From assembly GCA_934437695.1 (NCBI GenBank), contig CAKSAW010000035.1, positions 1 through 10,271 on the forward strand: a stretch of DNA of 10,271 bases, given 5' to 3'. Within the stretch, counting starts at the first letter, position 1. The number at the start of each line of letters is the position of its first letter. This document shows positions 1-6,506 of the stretch, piece by piece. The DNA comes from an uncultured Blautia sp. Lineage in GTDB: Bacteria > Bacillota > Clostridia > Lachnospirales > Lachnospiraceae. Below the pieces are notes generated by a model. That model ran no database searches and was not told the DNA's origin. It was given only the letters and a program-made list of their open reading frames with translations. A program made the position numbers and the translations under genes.

Positions 1-194
1 CGAATTACGCCCATGGAAATAACTGCTGCCGGAATGGAAGCAGATACAGTCATACCAACACGCAGACCAAGATAAGCGTTGGCTGCACCGAAGATGACTG
101 CAAGGATAACACCCATGATAATGGATGTCACCGTAAATTCCGGTGTAATCTTATCCGCCGGGATATACGGTTTGAACTCTTTGTTTTTGTCCAT
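1..194 (-). CDS. OPT-family oligopeptide transporter, N-terminal part (cut by window edge)
   Basis: Only the first 64 codons lie in the window, so the 3' end is missing. The protein begins MDKNKEFKPYIPADKITPEF and runs into a hydrophobic segment, roughly residues 20-45, ending ANAYLGLRVGMTVSASIPAA. A short polar N-terminus followed by this first membrane helix with the AYLGLRVGMT wording is typical of the OPT (oligopeptide transporter) family, integral membrane proteins thought to move small peptides or metal-ligand complexes into the cell. The substrate cannot be told from this fragment. The ATG at 194 is preceded by a purine-rich GGGAGAGG ribosome site, and a good promoter lies at 235-263, so the gene probably starts its own transcript. 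Family call fairly sure; substrate unknown. Confidence 0.8.
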   Translation of the reverse strand, partial: MDKNKEFKPYIPADKITPEFTVTSIIMGVILAVIFGAANAYLGLRVGMTVSASIPAAVISMGVI

Positions 195-234
195 GTTTTC
201 CTCTCCCTTTTGTATTAAATTATAAACATTGTAC

Positions 235-263
235 ATTATAGCGAAATTTGTACAAAAAGGCAA
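235..263 (-). promoter_or_regulatory. Sigma-A-type promoter of the OPT transporter gene, with an operator-like palindrome
   Basis: On the minus strand, TTGCCT (258-263) is followed after exactly 17 bp by a perfect TATAAT (235-240), about 40 bp upstream of the transporter ATG. The spacer holds the perfect palindrome TTTGTACAAA (247-256), and two more TTGTAC copies (read on the plus strand) lie at 229-234 and 282-287. A repressor bound there would block RNA polymerase. Which regulator uses it is not known from the sequence. Confidence 0.72.
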
Positions 264-341
264 GTTGGAAAAATTGGATTTTTGTACGCTTTACCATATT
301 GACGTGATGATTCGATAAATTTTTGACATATTAACACGCTC

Positions 342-365
342 AAACGGCATATTTTTAGCCTGTTT
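342..365 (-). terminator. Weak hairpin after the VWA gene; doubtful terminator
   Basis: AAACGGC (342-348) can pair with GCC plus GTTT (358-365) with one bulged base and a 9-nt A/T loop. It lies just after the VWA stop codon at 373. No run of T follows on the minus strand, so it is at best an inefficient terminator. No better one is visible in the 178-bp gap, and read-through into the transporter gene is possible. Confidence 0.25.
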
Positions 366-372
366 TATCTGT

Positions 373-2166
373 TTATTCATCAGATTCCAACTGTTTAATC
401 AGATATCTGCCTACAATTCTTGAAAAATTCGCAATATCACGAATATATGCGAAATCTTTGCCAAATATTTTTTTTTCTGTAGAAAGATCCTTTTCTTCTC
501 CTGCAAACACCCCAAGAACACTTACTCCCAGATTTCTTAAGTGTCTGACTTCTGTTGCAGTATCCGTGACAGCATATTTTCCCATATAGGGTTCAGGGTT
601 CTTTGCATGGGGTCTGTTCACAATAACATCGTATGGTTTCCCATCACTTAACACAATAAGGATCTTCTTTTCTTCGGGTCTCTGAAGCAGACCATAACCC
701 ACTGTTTTAATCGCAAGTCCATCCCTGTTATTGGAAGAAGTCACATAATTAAATATATTTTCATTGGCAGACTGAGGATCATCATACTCACGGAATCTGT
801 GCAGGATAGTGTAATCCCAGAATGTACAAAAACTCATAACTCTATGAGGAAGACCTACATTGCTCAGTGCTTCACTGATAATATATGCCTGCAGAGCCAC
901 ATCACCCTGTCGGGCCATCTGAGAACCACTGGCATCGATCAGAACATCTACTACAAAATCTGAAGCATCTGATTTCAATTCCCTTTTGAACAGATTCGCC
1001 TCACTGCTCCTTCCCACTCTCCACAGCCTTGCCGGAACAATGGTTCCTCTATCTGAAAGTACCTCCTGGGTTTCACTCTTTAAAACCAGAGTTTTCTTAA
1101 GGATATCTGTCAGTGATGCGATATTTCTTTTCACAATTCTGTGCTTGTCATGATAAAGCCAGATGTTTTTATTCTTCAGGCGCACTGCATATTCATACTG
1201 ATAGTTGCGTTTCACCGGATTCTTAAGTATTCCTTCTGTGAAATACAGACTGCAGTCCCTGTGCAGGTCCCTGCACATCAGATAATTCATACGCTTCTCT
1301 TCTGCAGGTGTGAGATATGTTTTTCCGAAATTCAGTTCCACATAAGTATATGCTTTTTCCAGCTCCTCTTCTGTGAGAATTGTGATCTTGTGCTTTGTCT
1401 GGCGTCTGGCATCCATCTCTTCAGTGACAGCAGTGTTTTCCATATCTGTGATCTTATTGGCCATCTGCTCAATATAACTTTCCAGTGCTTCCTCATACAA
1501 TTCTTCTGTGAGAAAATCCTCCCAGTTATATTCTGTCAGTTCCTCCATGGTAACTGCCATAACCTGTTCCAGGGTTCCGTGCTCTTTCTCAAAAGCCGGA
1601 TCAATGATCGTATTATACAGTCTGTCTATCACCCGGATCAGAGCCATGGTATCTTTTGCATCTCTTGCCTCATAAACCATATCCCTGATCCTTCGCAGAC
1701 GTTCCTCTACATGATGATGTCCGTTATCCAGCCTGTCTCTTAAGACCGCGATCTTCAATCGTCCCAGAACATCTCCGTAAGCCGGCATCTGTTCAAACTC
1801 CTGATCCAGGATATCTTCAAAAGCCATCCTCTGCATTTCCCTGACTCCTGGACGCTCTGTGCAGATTTTCTCTCCGATAGCCTCCTCTACACAGAGCTGT
1901 GCAACTGCAGTCAGCTCTCCTTCACCTGCCTGACAGAACACTTTTTTTACCAGATACAGTCCAAGAAGATCTTTATCATAATACTTAGCCAGAGCCCCCT
2001 GTTTTATCCCGTCATACAGAGCGATTGCCTTTGAACGGAGATACAGAGAAACATCCACTTTCATATTCAGCGAATAGTCTCCACTGATGGTCCAGAGAAG
2101 GTTTTTTATCCTGTTTTCCAGTTCCAGCCGGTAATCGTCAATTTCTACGATTTTTTCATCCTTCAT
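373..2166 (-). CDS. NorD/CobT/CoxE-like VWA (MIDAS) protein, partner of the AAA+ ATPase
   Basis: A soluble protein of about 597 residues with no signal peptide or membrane segment. Roughly the last 190 residues form a von Willebrand factor A domain: a MIDAS metal site LIDASGSQM (DxSxS, about residues 411-415), then NNRDGLAI near 480, then ILIVLSDGKPYD near 502-513, followed by MGKYAVTDT. The DGKPxD and G-x-Y-x-x-x-DT pattern resembles NorD, and NxDGxAI resembles CobT. The first 390 residues are charged, mostly helical, and not recognised. They contain HHH (about 150-152) and a CRDLHRDC cluster (C298, H302, C305). NorD-type proteins dock the AAA+ partner onto a client enzyme for metal loading or remodelling; here the client is unknown. 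Three in-frame ATGs exist at 2175, 2172 and 2166. I chose 2166 because AAGGG at 2176-2180 is then 9 nt away; for the others it is too close. It overlaps the end of the ATPase gene by 11 nt, implying coupled translation. Confidence 0.85.
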   Translation of the reverse strand: MKDEKIVEIDDYRLELENRIKNLLWTISGDYSLNMKVDVSLYLRSKAIALYDGIKQGALAKYYDKDLLGLYLVKKVFCQAGEGELTAVAQLCVEEAIGEKICTERPGVREMQRMAFEDILDQEFEQMPAYGDVLGRLKIAVLRDRLDNGHHHVEERLRRIRDMVYEARDAKDTMALIRVIDRLYNTIIDPAFEKEHGTLEQVMAVTMEELTEYNWEDFLTEELYEEALESYIEQMANKITDMENTAVTEEMDARRQTKHKITILTEEELEKAYTYVELNFGKTYLTPAEEKRMNYLMCRDLHRDCSLYFTEGILKNPVKRNYQYEYAVRLKNKNIWLYHDKHRIVKRNIASLTDILKKTLVLKSETQEVLSDRGTIVPARLWRVGRSSEANLFKRELKSDASDFVVDVLIDASGSQMARQGDVALQAYIISEALSNVGLPHRVMSFCTFWDYTILHRFREYDDPQSANENIFNYVTSSNNRDGLAIKTVGYGLLQRPEEKKILIVLSDGKPYDVIVNRPHAKNPEPYMGKYAVTDTATEVRHLRNLGVSVLGVFAGEEKDLSTEKKIFGKDFAYIRDIANFSRIVGRYLIKQLESDE

Positions 2167-3076
2167 ATACATCATCCCTTGTCCAGTCTGCCGGAATTCT
2201 GGTATTTACTACATCTTCCACAATTTCTTTTTCAAAAATATCAAAGGTTTTATTTACAACCCCCATGGTAACAGCCTTTCTCGGTGAAAGACCTGTCTCC
2301 ACGATCTTCATGGCAGCAAGAAGCCCTCTCAGATCCAGAGGCTTGGTTGAGATTTCACTGTTAAAGGCTTTCAGCTGCAGATCCAGAAATACTCCGATAA
2401 ACTGTTCTATTGCATTTTCTTTTACATTCGGGAACATTTTGCGGAAAATAAATCCCATGGATTCCTCTGTCTGTGCAGGCATATCAATGACCATAAATCT
2501 GGATACCAGTGCCTCATTCAGTTCTTTTGTTCCCGCATACCCGTAGTTCATGGTTCCGATAAAACGTGCGGCAGGATGAAGGTCGATCTTATCATATCCG
2601 GGTACGTCAATGGAACGTCTGTAATCCAGTGTTGCATGGAGAACAGATACCGCATCGTTCTTTGCCATATTGATCTCATCAAGGATTCCAAATCCTCCAT
2701 ATTCTGCACACTGATAAATGGTTCCCTTCCGCAGCTTCACCTCATTGTCCACAAATGTGTCTGTACCGATCAAGTCTCCACTGTTTGTATTTACATGAAA
2801 AGACACATTGTATGCAGGGCGGTTAAAAATATATGCCAGATTCTCTGCCAGGATATTTTTACCAGTTGCCTTTGGTCCTGTCAGTAAAAGATTCTCGCCT
2901 TTAAGAATGCCTGCGATCGCCATTTCCAGGATATCCTTTCCGTAAAACGGGATAGAAGGCTTCACGATCCTGTCTGCAGTCTCAGATGCCACCTCATACT
3001 GACTGCGAAACTCTTCTACTCTTTTTATCAATTCAGGGGAAACCTGCTGTTCCTCCAGAAATTTAAGTTCTTCCAT
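2156..3076 (-). CDS. MoxR/NorQ/CbbQ-like AAA+ ATPase
   Basis: A 306-residue single-domain AAA+ ATPase, close to the size of the MoxR, NorQ/CbbQ and CobS ATPases. Motifs in order, numbered from the ATG at 3076: Walker A GPKATGKN (67-74), a region NSGDLIGTDTF near 98-108, Walker B FGILDE (129-134), sensor 1 TMN (175-177), and the arginine finger in SRF (R193). Walker A ends in Asn where Thr or Ser normally helps hold Mg2+; the DNA reads GGT AAA AAT, so this is not a translation slip. Such ATPases form hexamers that use ATP to remodel a client, working with a VWA protein; the VWA gene follows directly with an 11-nt overlap. A GTG at 3094 would extend the frame by 6 residues, but the strong AAAGGAGG at 3082-3089 lies inside that extension and 5 nt before the ATG, so the ATG is the start. 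Client and process unknown. Confidence 0.9.
   Translation of the reverse strand: MEELKFLEEQQVSPELIKRVEEFRSQYEVASETADRIVKPSIPFYGKDILEMAIAGILKGENLLLTGPKATGKNILAENLAYIFNRPAYNVSFHVNTNSGDLIGTDTFVDNEVKLRKGTIYQCAEYGGFGILDEINMAKNDAVSVLHATLDYRRSIDVPGYDKIDLHPAARFIGTMNYGYAGTKELNEALVSRFMVIDMPAQTEESMGFIFRKMFPNVKENAIEQFIGVFLDLQLKAFNSEISTKPLDLRGLLAAMKIVETGLSPRKAVTMGVVNKTFDIFEKEIVEDVVNTRIPADWTRDDVYEG
2176..2180 (-). promoter_or_regulatory. Ribosome binding site that decides the VWA start
   Basis: AAGGG lies within the end of the upstream ATPase gene. It is 9 nt from the ATG at 2166 but directly abuts the ATG at 2175, which favours the 2166 start. It is a modest site, consistent with translation coupled to the ATPase gene. 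Confidence 0.5.
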
Positions 3077-3081
3077 TTGAC

Positions 3082-3089
3082 CCTCCTTT
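3082..3089 (-). promoter_or_regulatory. Strong ribosome binding site of the AAA+ ATPase
   Basis: AAAGGAGG, a near-perfect Shine-Dalgarno sequence, lies 5 nt before the ATG at 3076. It rules out the upstream in-frame GTG at 3094 as the start. Confidence 0.85.
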
Positions 3090-3105
3090 GTCACTTTACA
3101 CGACT

Positions 3106-3134
3106 ATTATAGTCCAGTTTTATTTAGATAAAGA
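3106..3134 (-). promoter_or_regulatory. Likely promoter of the AAA+/VWA operon
   Basis: A perfect TATAAT -10 box lies at 3106-3111 on the minus strand, 30 bp before the ATPase ATG. With a 17-bp spacer the -35 would be TCTTTA (3129-3134), a weak match that also overlaps the hairpin at 3132-3171. The -10 box is embedded in an interrupted palindrome GACTAT-T-ATAGTC (3102-3114), a possible operator. A weak -35 suggests low basal activity or need for an activator. Confidence 0.5.
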
Positions 3135-3171
3135 GGCTGCTGCCCCGGTATTTCCTCAGACATCAGCCTCT
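3132..3171 (-). terminator. Hairpin between glnN and the AAA+ gene, probable weak terminator
   Basis: AGAGGCTG (3164-3171, minus strand) pairs perfectly with CAGCCTCT (3132-3139) across a 24-nt loop, about 50 nt after the glutamine synthetase stop. Only TTTATCT follows, so the T-run is poor and the loop is large. It may end most glnN transcripts while letting some read into the AAA+ operon, or may protect the glnN mRNA 3' end. Confidence 0.45.
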
Positions 3172-3221
3172 CGATCATTTATCTGACCCGTCTGCAGATC
3201 AGCTGAATATTCACAGCCTGT

Positions 3222-5342
3222 TTATACTTCAAAAATAAGATCTCCATAAGACGGCATTGGCCACATTTCTTTATCTACGATCATTTCCAGTTCATCTACA
3301 GGTTTACGTAAAGCTTCCATTGCAGGAACAATCTTTTCCCTGCAGAATATTGCTCTGTCATGTCCTTCCGCATATTCCGGAATTTTCTCAACAAGTTCAC
3401 TCAGCTTGCTCATTGCACTGTTTGTACTCTTTAAGAGATCAGATGCTTTCTTAAGCAGATCAAGCTGTACACTTATATCGATCAGTCCTTCTCCTGCCAT
3501 TTTTACTGTGTTAATGGACTGACCAAGAACTGTTGTATATTTGATAACTGCAGGAATGATCTGTTTTGTTGCAATATCGATCATCGCTTTTGCTTCAATA
3601 TTGATTGCCTTTGAATAAATCTCATATTTGATCTCTGCACGGGATTCAAGCTCTGCTCTTGAGAATACATCAAAGGACTCAAACAACTTCACTGACTTCT
3701 CTGTAGTAAGGGCAGGGATGGCATCTACCATGCTCGGAAGGATTGGAAGACCACGGCGTTTTGCTTCTTCTTCCCATTCCGGTGCATATCCATTTCCGTT
3801 AAATACGATCTTCTGATGATCTGTTGCATACTCTTTTATCAGATCATGTACTGCTAATTCAAAATCAGGAGCCTTTTCCAGACGGTCGCAGGCTTCTCTG
3901 AACACTTCTGCTGCGATCGTATTCAGAACTACATTGCATCCTGAAATAGAATCTCTGGATCCCACCATACGGAACTCAAATTTATTTCCTGTGAAAGCAA
4001 ACGGTGAAGTACGGTTACGGTCTGTAGCATCTTTCATGAAATCAGGCAGTGTCTTAACACCTGTTTCCAGCTTGCTTCCCTTTTTACTGTGTGTTGCTGT
4101 TCCTGTGCTGACCAGCTGCTCTAATACATCCTCAAGCTGTTCTCCCAGAAATACGGAAATAACAGCAGGAGGTGCCTCATGGCCTCCAAGTCTGTGATCG
4201 TTTCCAACATCTGCTGCAGATTCACGCAGAAGATCCGCATGCTCGTCTACTGCTTTCAGGATACAGGTGAGAACCAGAAGAAACTGGATATTGTCATGCG
4301 GTGTTTTTCCAGGATCCAGAAGATTGATTCCGTCATCTGTGGTAAGTGACCAGTTGTTATGCTTACCGGAACCATTCACACCAGCAAATGGTTTCTCATG
4401 AAGAAGGCAGCGCATTCCATGACGGCTTGCTACCTTTTTAAGGATACGCATCATCATCTGATTCTGGTCTGCTGCAATATTAACCGGTGCATAGATCGGC
4501 GCAAGCTCATGCTGTGCAGGAGCAACCTCATTGTGCTGTGTCTTGGCCGGTACACCAAGCTTCCAGCACTCTTCATTAACTTCTTTCATGTATGCAGAGA
4601 TTCTCTGACGGATACTTCCAAAATAATGGTCATCCATTTCCTGCCCCTTAGGAGGCATGGCGCCAAAAAGAGTTCTTCCTGTATAGATCAGGTCTTTTCT
4701 CTGAAGCCATTTTTCTTTATCCACCAGGAAATATTCCTGTTCTGCTCCTACTGACGGAGTTACCTTCTTAGAAGTAGTATTTCCAAAAAGTCTCAGAAGT
4801 CGGAGAGCCTGGGTGTTGACTGCTTCCATAGAACGCAGAAGCGGAGTTTTCTGGTCAAGGGCTTCTCCTGTGTAAGAGCAGAATGCTGTCGGAATGCAAA
4901 GAGTCGCACCAGCTGCATCATGACGTACAAATGCAGGTGATGTACAGTCCCATGCTGTATAACCTCTTGCCTCAAAAGTTGCTCTTAATCCACCGGAGGG
5001 AAATGACGAAGCATCCGGTTCACCTTTGATCAGTTCTTTTCCGGAGAAAGACATCAGAACCTTGCCATTATCCATCGGAGCTGTGATAAAAGCATCATGT
5101 TTCTCTGCTGTCACACCGGTAAGGGGCTGGAACCAGTGGCTGTAGTGTGTGGCACCTTTTTCAATGGCCCATTCTTTCATCTCATGTGCTACAACATCTG
5201 CAATCTCCATAGACAGCTCCTTGCCTTCTTCTATGGTTTTTTTCAATTCTTTGTAGATCTTTTTCGGAAGTCGTGCCTGCATGACGGAATCATTAAACAC
5301 GTCACATCCAAAAGTCTCTACTACATTGATATACTCACCCAT
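3222..5342 (-). CDS. glnN: Glutamine synthetase, class III
   Basis: Makes glutamine from glutamate, ammonia and ATP in the cytoplasm, the main route for ammonium assimilation when ammonia is scarce. At 706 residues it has the length of class III enzymes (about 700), far longer than class I (about 450). Class III wording is plain: [19 protein letters not shown] (115-133), the active-site stretches GAEQEYF (199-205), NEVAPAQHE (271-279), [13 protein letters not shown] (321-333) and FEFRMVGS (455-462), and a helical C-terminal region from about 560. These are intact, so the enzyme is probably active. Class III enzymes form double-ring dodecamers and lack the adenylylation control of enterobacterial class I. 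The ATG at 5342 lies 1 nt after the stop of the lipid kinase gene, and its AAGGAG site lies inside the last codons of that gene, so the two share a transcript. No GlnR or TnrA site was recognised. Confidence 0.97.
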   Translation of the reverse strand: MGEYINVVETFGCDVFNDSVMQARLPKKIYKELKKTIEEGKELSMEIADVVAHEMKEWAIEKGATHYSHWFQPLTGVTAEKHDAFITAPMDNGKVLMSFSGKELIKGEPDASSFPSGGLRATFEARGYTAWDCTSPAFVRHDAAGATLCIPTAFCSYTGEALDQKTPLLRSMEAVNTQALRLLRLFGNTTSKKVTPSVGAEQEYFLVDKEKWLQRKDLIYTGRTLFGAMPPKGQEMDDHYFGSIRQRISAYMKEVNEECWKLGVPAKTQHNEVAPAQHELAPIYAPVNIAADQNQMMMRILKKVASRHGMRCLLHEKPFAGVNGSGKHNNWSLTTDDGINLLDPGKTPHDNIQFLLVLTCILKAVDEHADLLRESAADVGNDHRLGGHEAPPAVISVFLGEQLEDVLEQLVSTGTATHSKKGSKLETGVKTLPDFMKDATDRNRTSPFAFTGNKFEFRMVGSRDSISGCNVVLNTIAAEVFREACDRLEKAPDFELAVHDLIKEYATDHQKIVFNGNGYAPEWEEEAKRRGLPILPSMVDAIPALTTEKSVKLFESFDVFSRAELESRAEIKYEIYSKAINIEAKAMIDIATKQIIPAVIKYTTVLGQSINTVKMAGEGLIDISVQLDLLKKASDLLKSTNSAMSKLSELVEKIPEYAEGHDRAIFCREKIVPAMEALRKPVDELEMIVDKEMWPMPSYGDLIFEV

Positions 5343-5343
5343 T

Positions 5344-6294
5344 TTATTTCTCCTTTTTATTTATTAACGGGGAAATTCCAATTGATCTGGTTTCCTCATT
5401 TTTGGTACTTTTCAAATACAGATTCAGTGCCCCATGGCAGTTCTCTATCTCTATCTGTGTATGACTGCCACCGTATTCACCGTCCAGAGTCCATGACACC
5501 GGTTCCTCTGATGTAATGATCATTCTGGCTGATTTAAAAGAATAGATCAGATCTGTATTATCTTCTGCTGTCAGCATCGCAGTCATGATCTCCTGCAATT
5601 CCAGCGGATTCTTCGGTCTTGTGATCATTGTCACTTCAAAAAGCCCGTCATTCATATCCACATTTCTGCCTGTAAGATTCTTAAATCCTCCTACAGATCT
5701 GGAGTTAGTGATCATTCCAAATATAAAGTCATCCTCTACTGTCAGTTCCTCTGATTCTATTTTCATATGGTATGATTTGATATCGAAAAGTCGTTTGACT
5801 CCCTCCAGAAGATAAGCCACATGGCCCAGGATATTTTTGAGATCCTGATCTGTCTGGTAGGCTACATCTGTGAAAAGACCGAAAGCTGCTATATATGTAA
5901 AGCTCTGGTTATTGAATCTGCCGATGTCGCAGTGATAAAGTTCCTCTTCCATAATCATGGCGGCTGCTTCTGTCATGCTTTTCGGCATAAAAAGACTGTT
6001 TGCAAAGTCGTTGGTGCTTCCTGCCGGAATGTATCCGATGGGAATGGAACTCTTTTTTTCCATTACTCCGGTAACCACTTCATCAAGAGTACCGTCACCG
6101 CCGCTACATACGATAAGGTCTACTTTGGATTCATATTCTTTAGCTTTCTCATAGGCATCTCTTGGTTTCTGTGTGGAATAGATAATGACTTCATAACCGC
6201 TTTTGTTAAAGATATCTACTATATCAAGCAGGTTTGTTTTGATCTTTCCCTTGCCTGCTTTTGGGTTAAAAACAAAGAACATTTTCTTATCCAT
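5344..6294 (-). CDS. YegS/DgkB-like lipid (diacylglycerol) kinase
   Basis: A 316-residue member of the DAGK-catalytic/YegS/BmrU lipid kinase family. It carries NPKAGKGK (about 10-17), the nucleotide-binding [11 protein letters not shown] (64-74), PAGSTNDFA (90-98), and near the C-terminus SWTLDGE (267-273), whose Asp-Gly-Glu is the usual catalytic area. Family members phosphorylate diacylglycerol or a related lipid with ATP at the inner face of the membrane; in Firmicutes DgkB recycles the diacylglycerol left over from lipoteichoic acid synthesis. The exact lipid here is not proven. A TTG at 6303 could extend the frame by 3 residues, but the AAGGAG at 6306-6311 would be only 2 nt from it, against 11 nt from the ATG at 6294, which I prefer. 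It is first in an operon with glnN, an unusual pairing with no obvious metabolic logic. Confidence 0.93.
   Translation of the reverse strand: MDKKMFFVFNPKAGKGKIKTNLLDIVDIFNKSGYEVIIYSTQKPRDAYEKAKEYESKVDLIVCSGGDGTLDEVVTGVMEKKSSIPIGYIPAGSTNDFANSLFMPKSMTEAAAMIMEEELYHCDIGRFNNQSFTYIAAFGLFTDVAYQTDQDLKNILGHVAYLLEGVKRLFDIKSYHMKIESEELTVEDDFIFGMITNSRSVGGFKNLTGRNVDMNDGLFEVTMITRPKNPLELQEIMTAMLTAEDNTDLIYSFKSARMIITSEEPVSWTLDGEYGGSHTQIEIENCHGALNLYLKSTKNEETRSIGISPLINKKEK
5350..5355 (-). promoter_or_regulatory. glnN ribosome binding site embedded in the kinase gene
   Basis: AAGGAG, 7 nt before the glnN ATG, is formed by the codons for the last Lys and Glu residues of the upstream lipid kinase. Ribosomes finishing the kinase pass through this site, so translation of the two genes is probably coupled. 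Confidence 0.8.
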
Positions 6295-6305
6295 TTCTGG
6301 CAATT

Positions 6306-6311
6306 CTCCTT
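6306..6311 (-). promoter_or_regulatory. Ribosome binding site of the lipid kinase
   Basis: AAGGAG preceded by a run of A. It is 11 nt from the ATG at 6294, slightly long, and only 2 nt from an in-frame TTG at 6303, too short, so the ATG is favoured. It abuts the second copy of the leader direct repeat, so anything binding that repeat would cover this site. Confidence 0.65.
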
Positions 6312-6347
6312 TTTTCAGGGTTTAAACGCGTAGTTTTCAGGGTACGC
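6312..6347 (-). repeat. 10-bp direct repeat and small hairpin in the kinase-glnN leader
   Basis: ACCCTGAAAA (minus strand) occurs twice, at 6334-6343 and 6312-6321, 22 bp apart, close to two helical turns. Both lie downstream of the -10 box, so they would be in the mRNA leader of about 60 nt. GCGTA (6343-6347) and TACGC (6328-6332) can pair, placing most of the first copy in a 10-nt loop; the second copy lies directly against the Shine-Dalgarno site. It could be a DNA operator or an RNA control site. No known regulator was recognised. Confidence 0.5.
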
Positions 6348-6363
6348 AGATTTCTATTTATAT

Positions 6364-6392
6364 AATATAAAAAAAAAGGTGGGAAAAGTCAA
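6364..6392 (-). promoter_or_regulatory. Promoter of the lipid kinase-glnN operon
   Basis: TTGACT (6387-6392) and TATATT (6364-6369) on the minus strand are separated by exactly 17 bp, and each differs from consensus at one position. The spacer ends in a run of T that continues into the -10 box (nine in all, 6369-6377). A start point near 6357 would give a leader of about 60 nt. Confidence 0.75.
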
Positions 6393-6461
6393 TGGGATTT
6401 GGCGGGCAAAAAGTTTGAGGATATCAGCAAATATTTTTGTATGGCAAGTTATATTTAAGCA

Positions 6462-6470
6462 TGATAGAAT
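6462..6470 (+). promoter_or_regulatory. Extended -10 promoter of the HAD phosphatase gene
   Basis: TGATAGAAT gives an extended -10 element (TG, one base, TAGAAT at 6465-6470), about 37 bp before the ATG at 6507. The hexamer 17 bp upstream, TGGCAA, is a poor -35, which extended -10 promoters tolerate. It is divergent from the kinase-glnN promoter about 70 bp away. Confidence 0.5.
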
Positions 6471-6490
6471 GAGAAGGTATTTTATTATAG

Positions 6491-6496
6491 AAAGGA
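6491..6496 (+). promoter_or_regulatory. Ribosome binding site of the HAD gene
   Basis: AAAGGA lies 10 nt before the ATG at 6507 and only 1 nt before an in-frame TTG at 6498, so the ATG is the likelier start. Confidence 0.6.
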
Positions 6497-6506
6497 TTTG
6501 ATTTTT

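Noticed and set aside
323..328. Perfect TTGACA on the plus strand
   Set aside because: No -10 box at 16-18 bp (17 bp downstream reads GGCATA), and it would drive transcription antisense to the VWA gene.
1141..1743. Plus-strand open frame of 200 codons
   Set aside because: It is antisense to the VWA gene, rich in Cys, His, Ile and Phe as expected from reading codons backwards, and has no ribosome site. Not a gene.
3077..3094. GTG at 3094 as the AAA+ start
   Set aside because: The strong AAAGGAGG site lies within that extension, so the ATG at 3076 is the start.
3186..3221. Inverted sequence around TGAATATTCA just after glnN as a terminator
   Set aside because: The pairing is short, AT-rich and not followed by a T-run; the hairpin at 3132-3171 is the better candidate.
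5821..6333. Plus-strand open frame opposite the lipid kinase
   Set aside because: Antisense to an intact kinase gene, low-complexity hydrophobic composition, no ribosome site.
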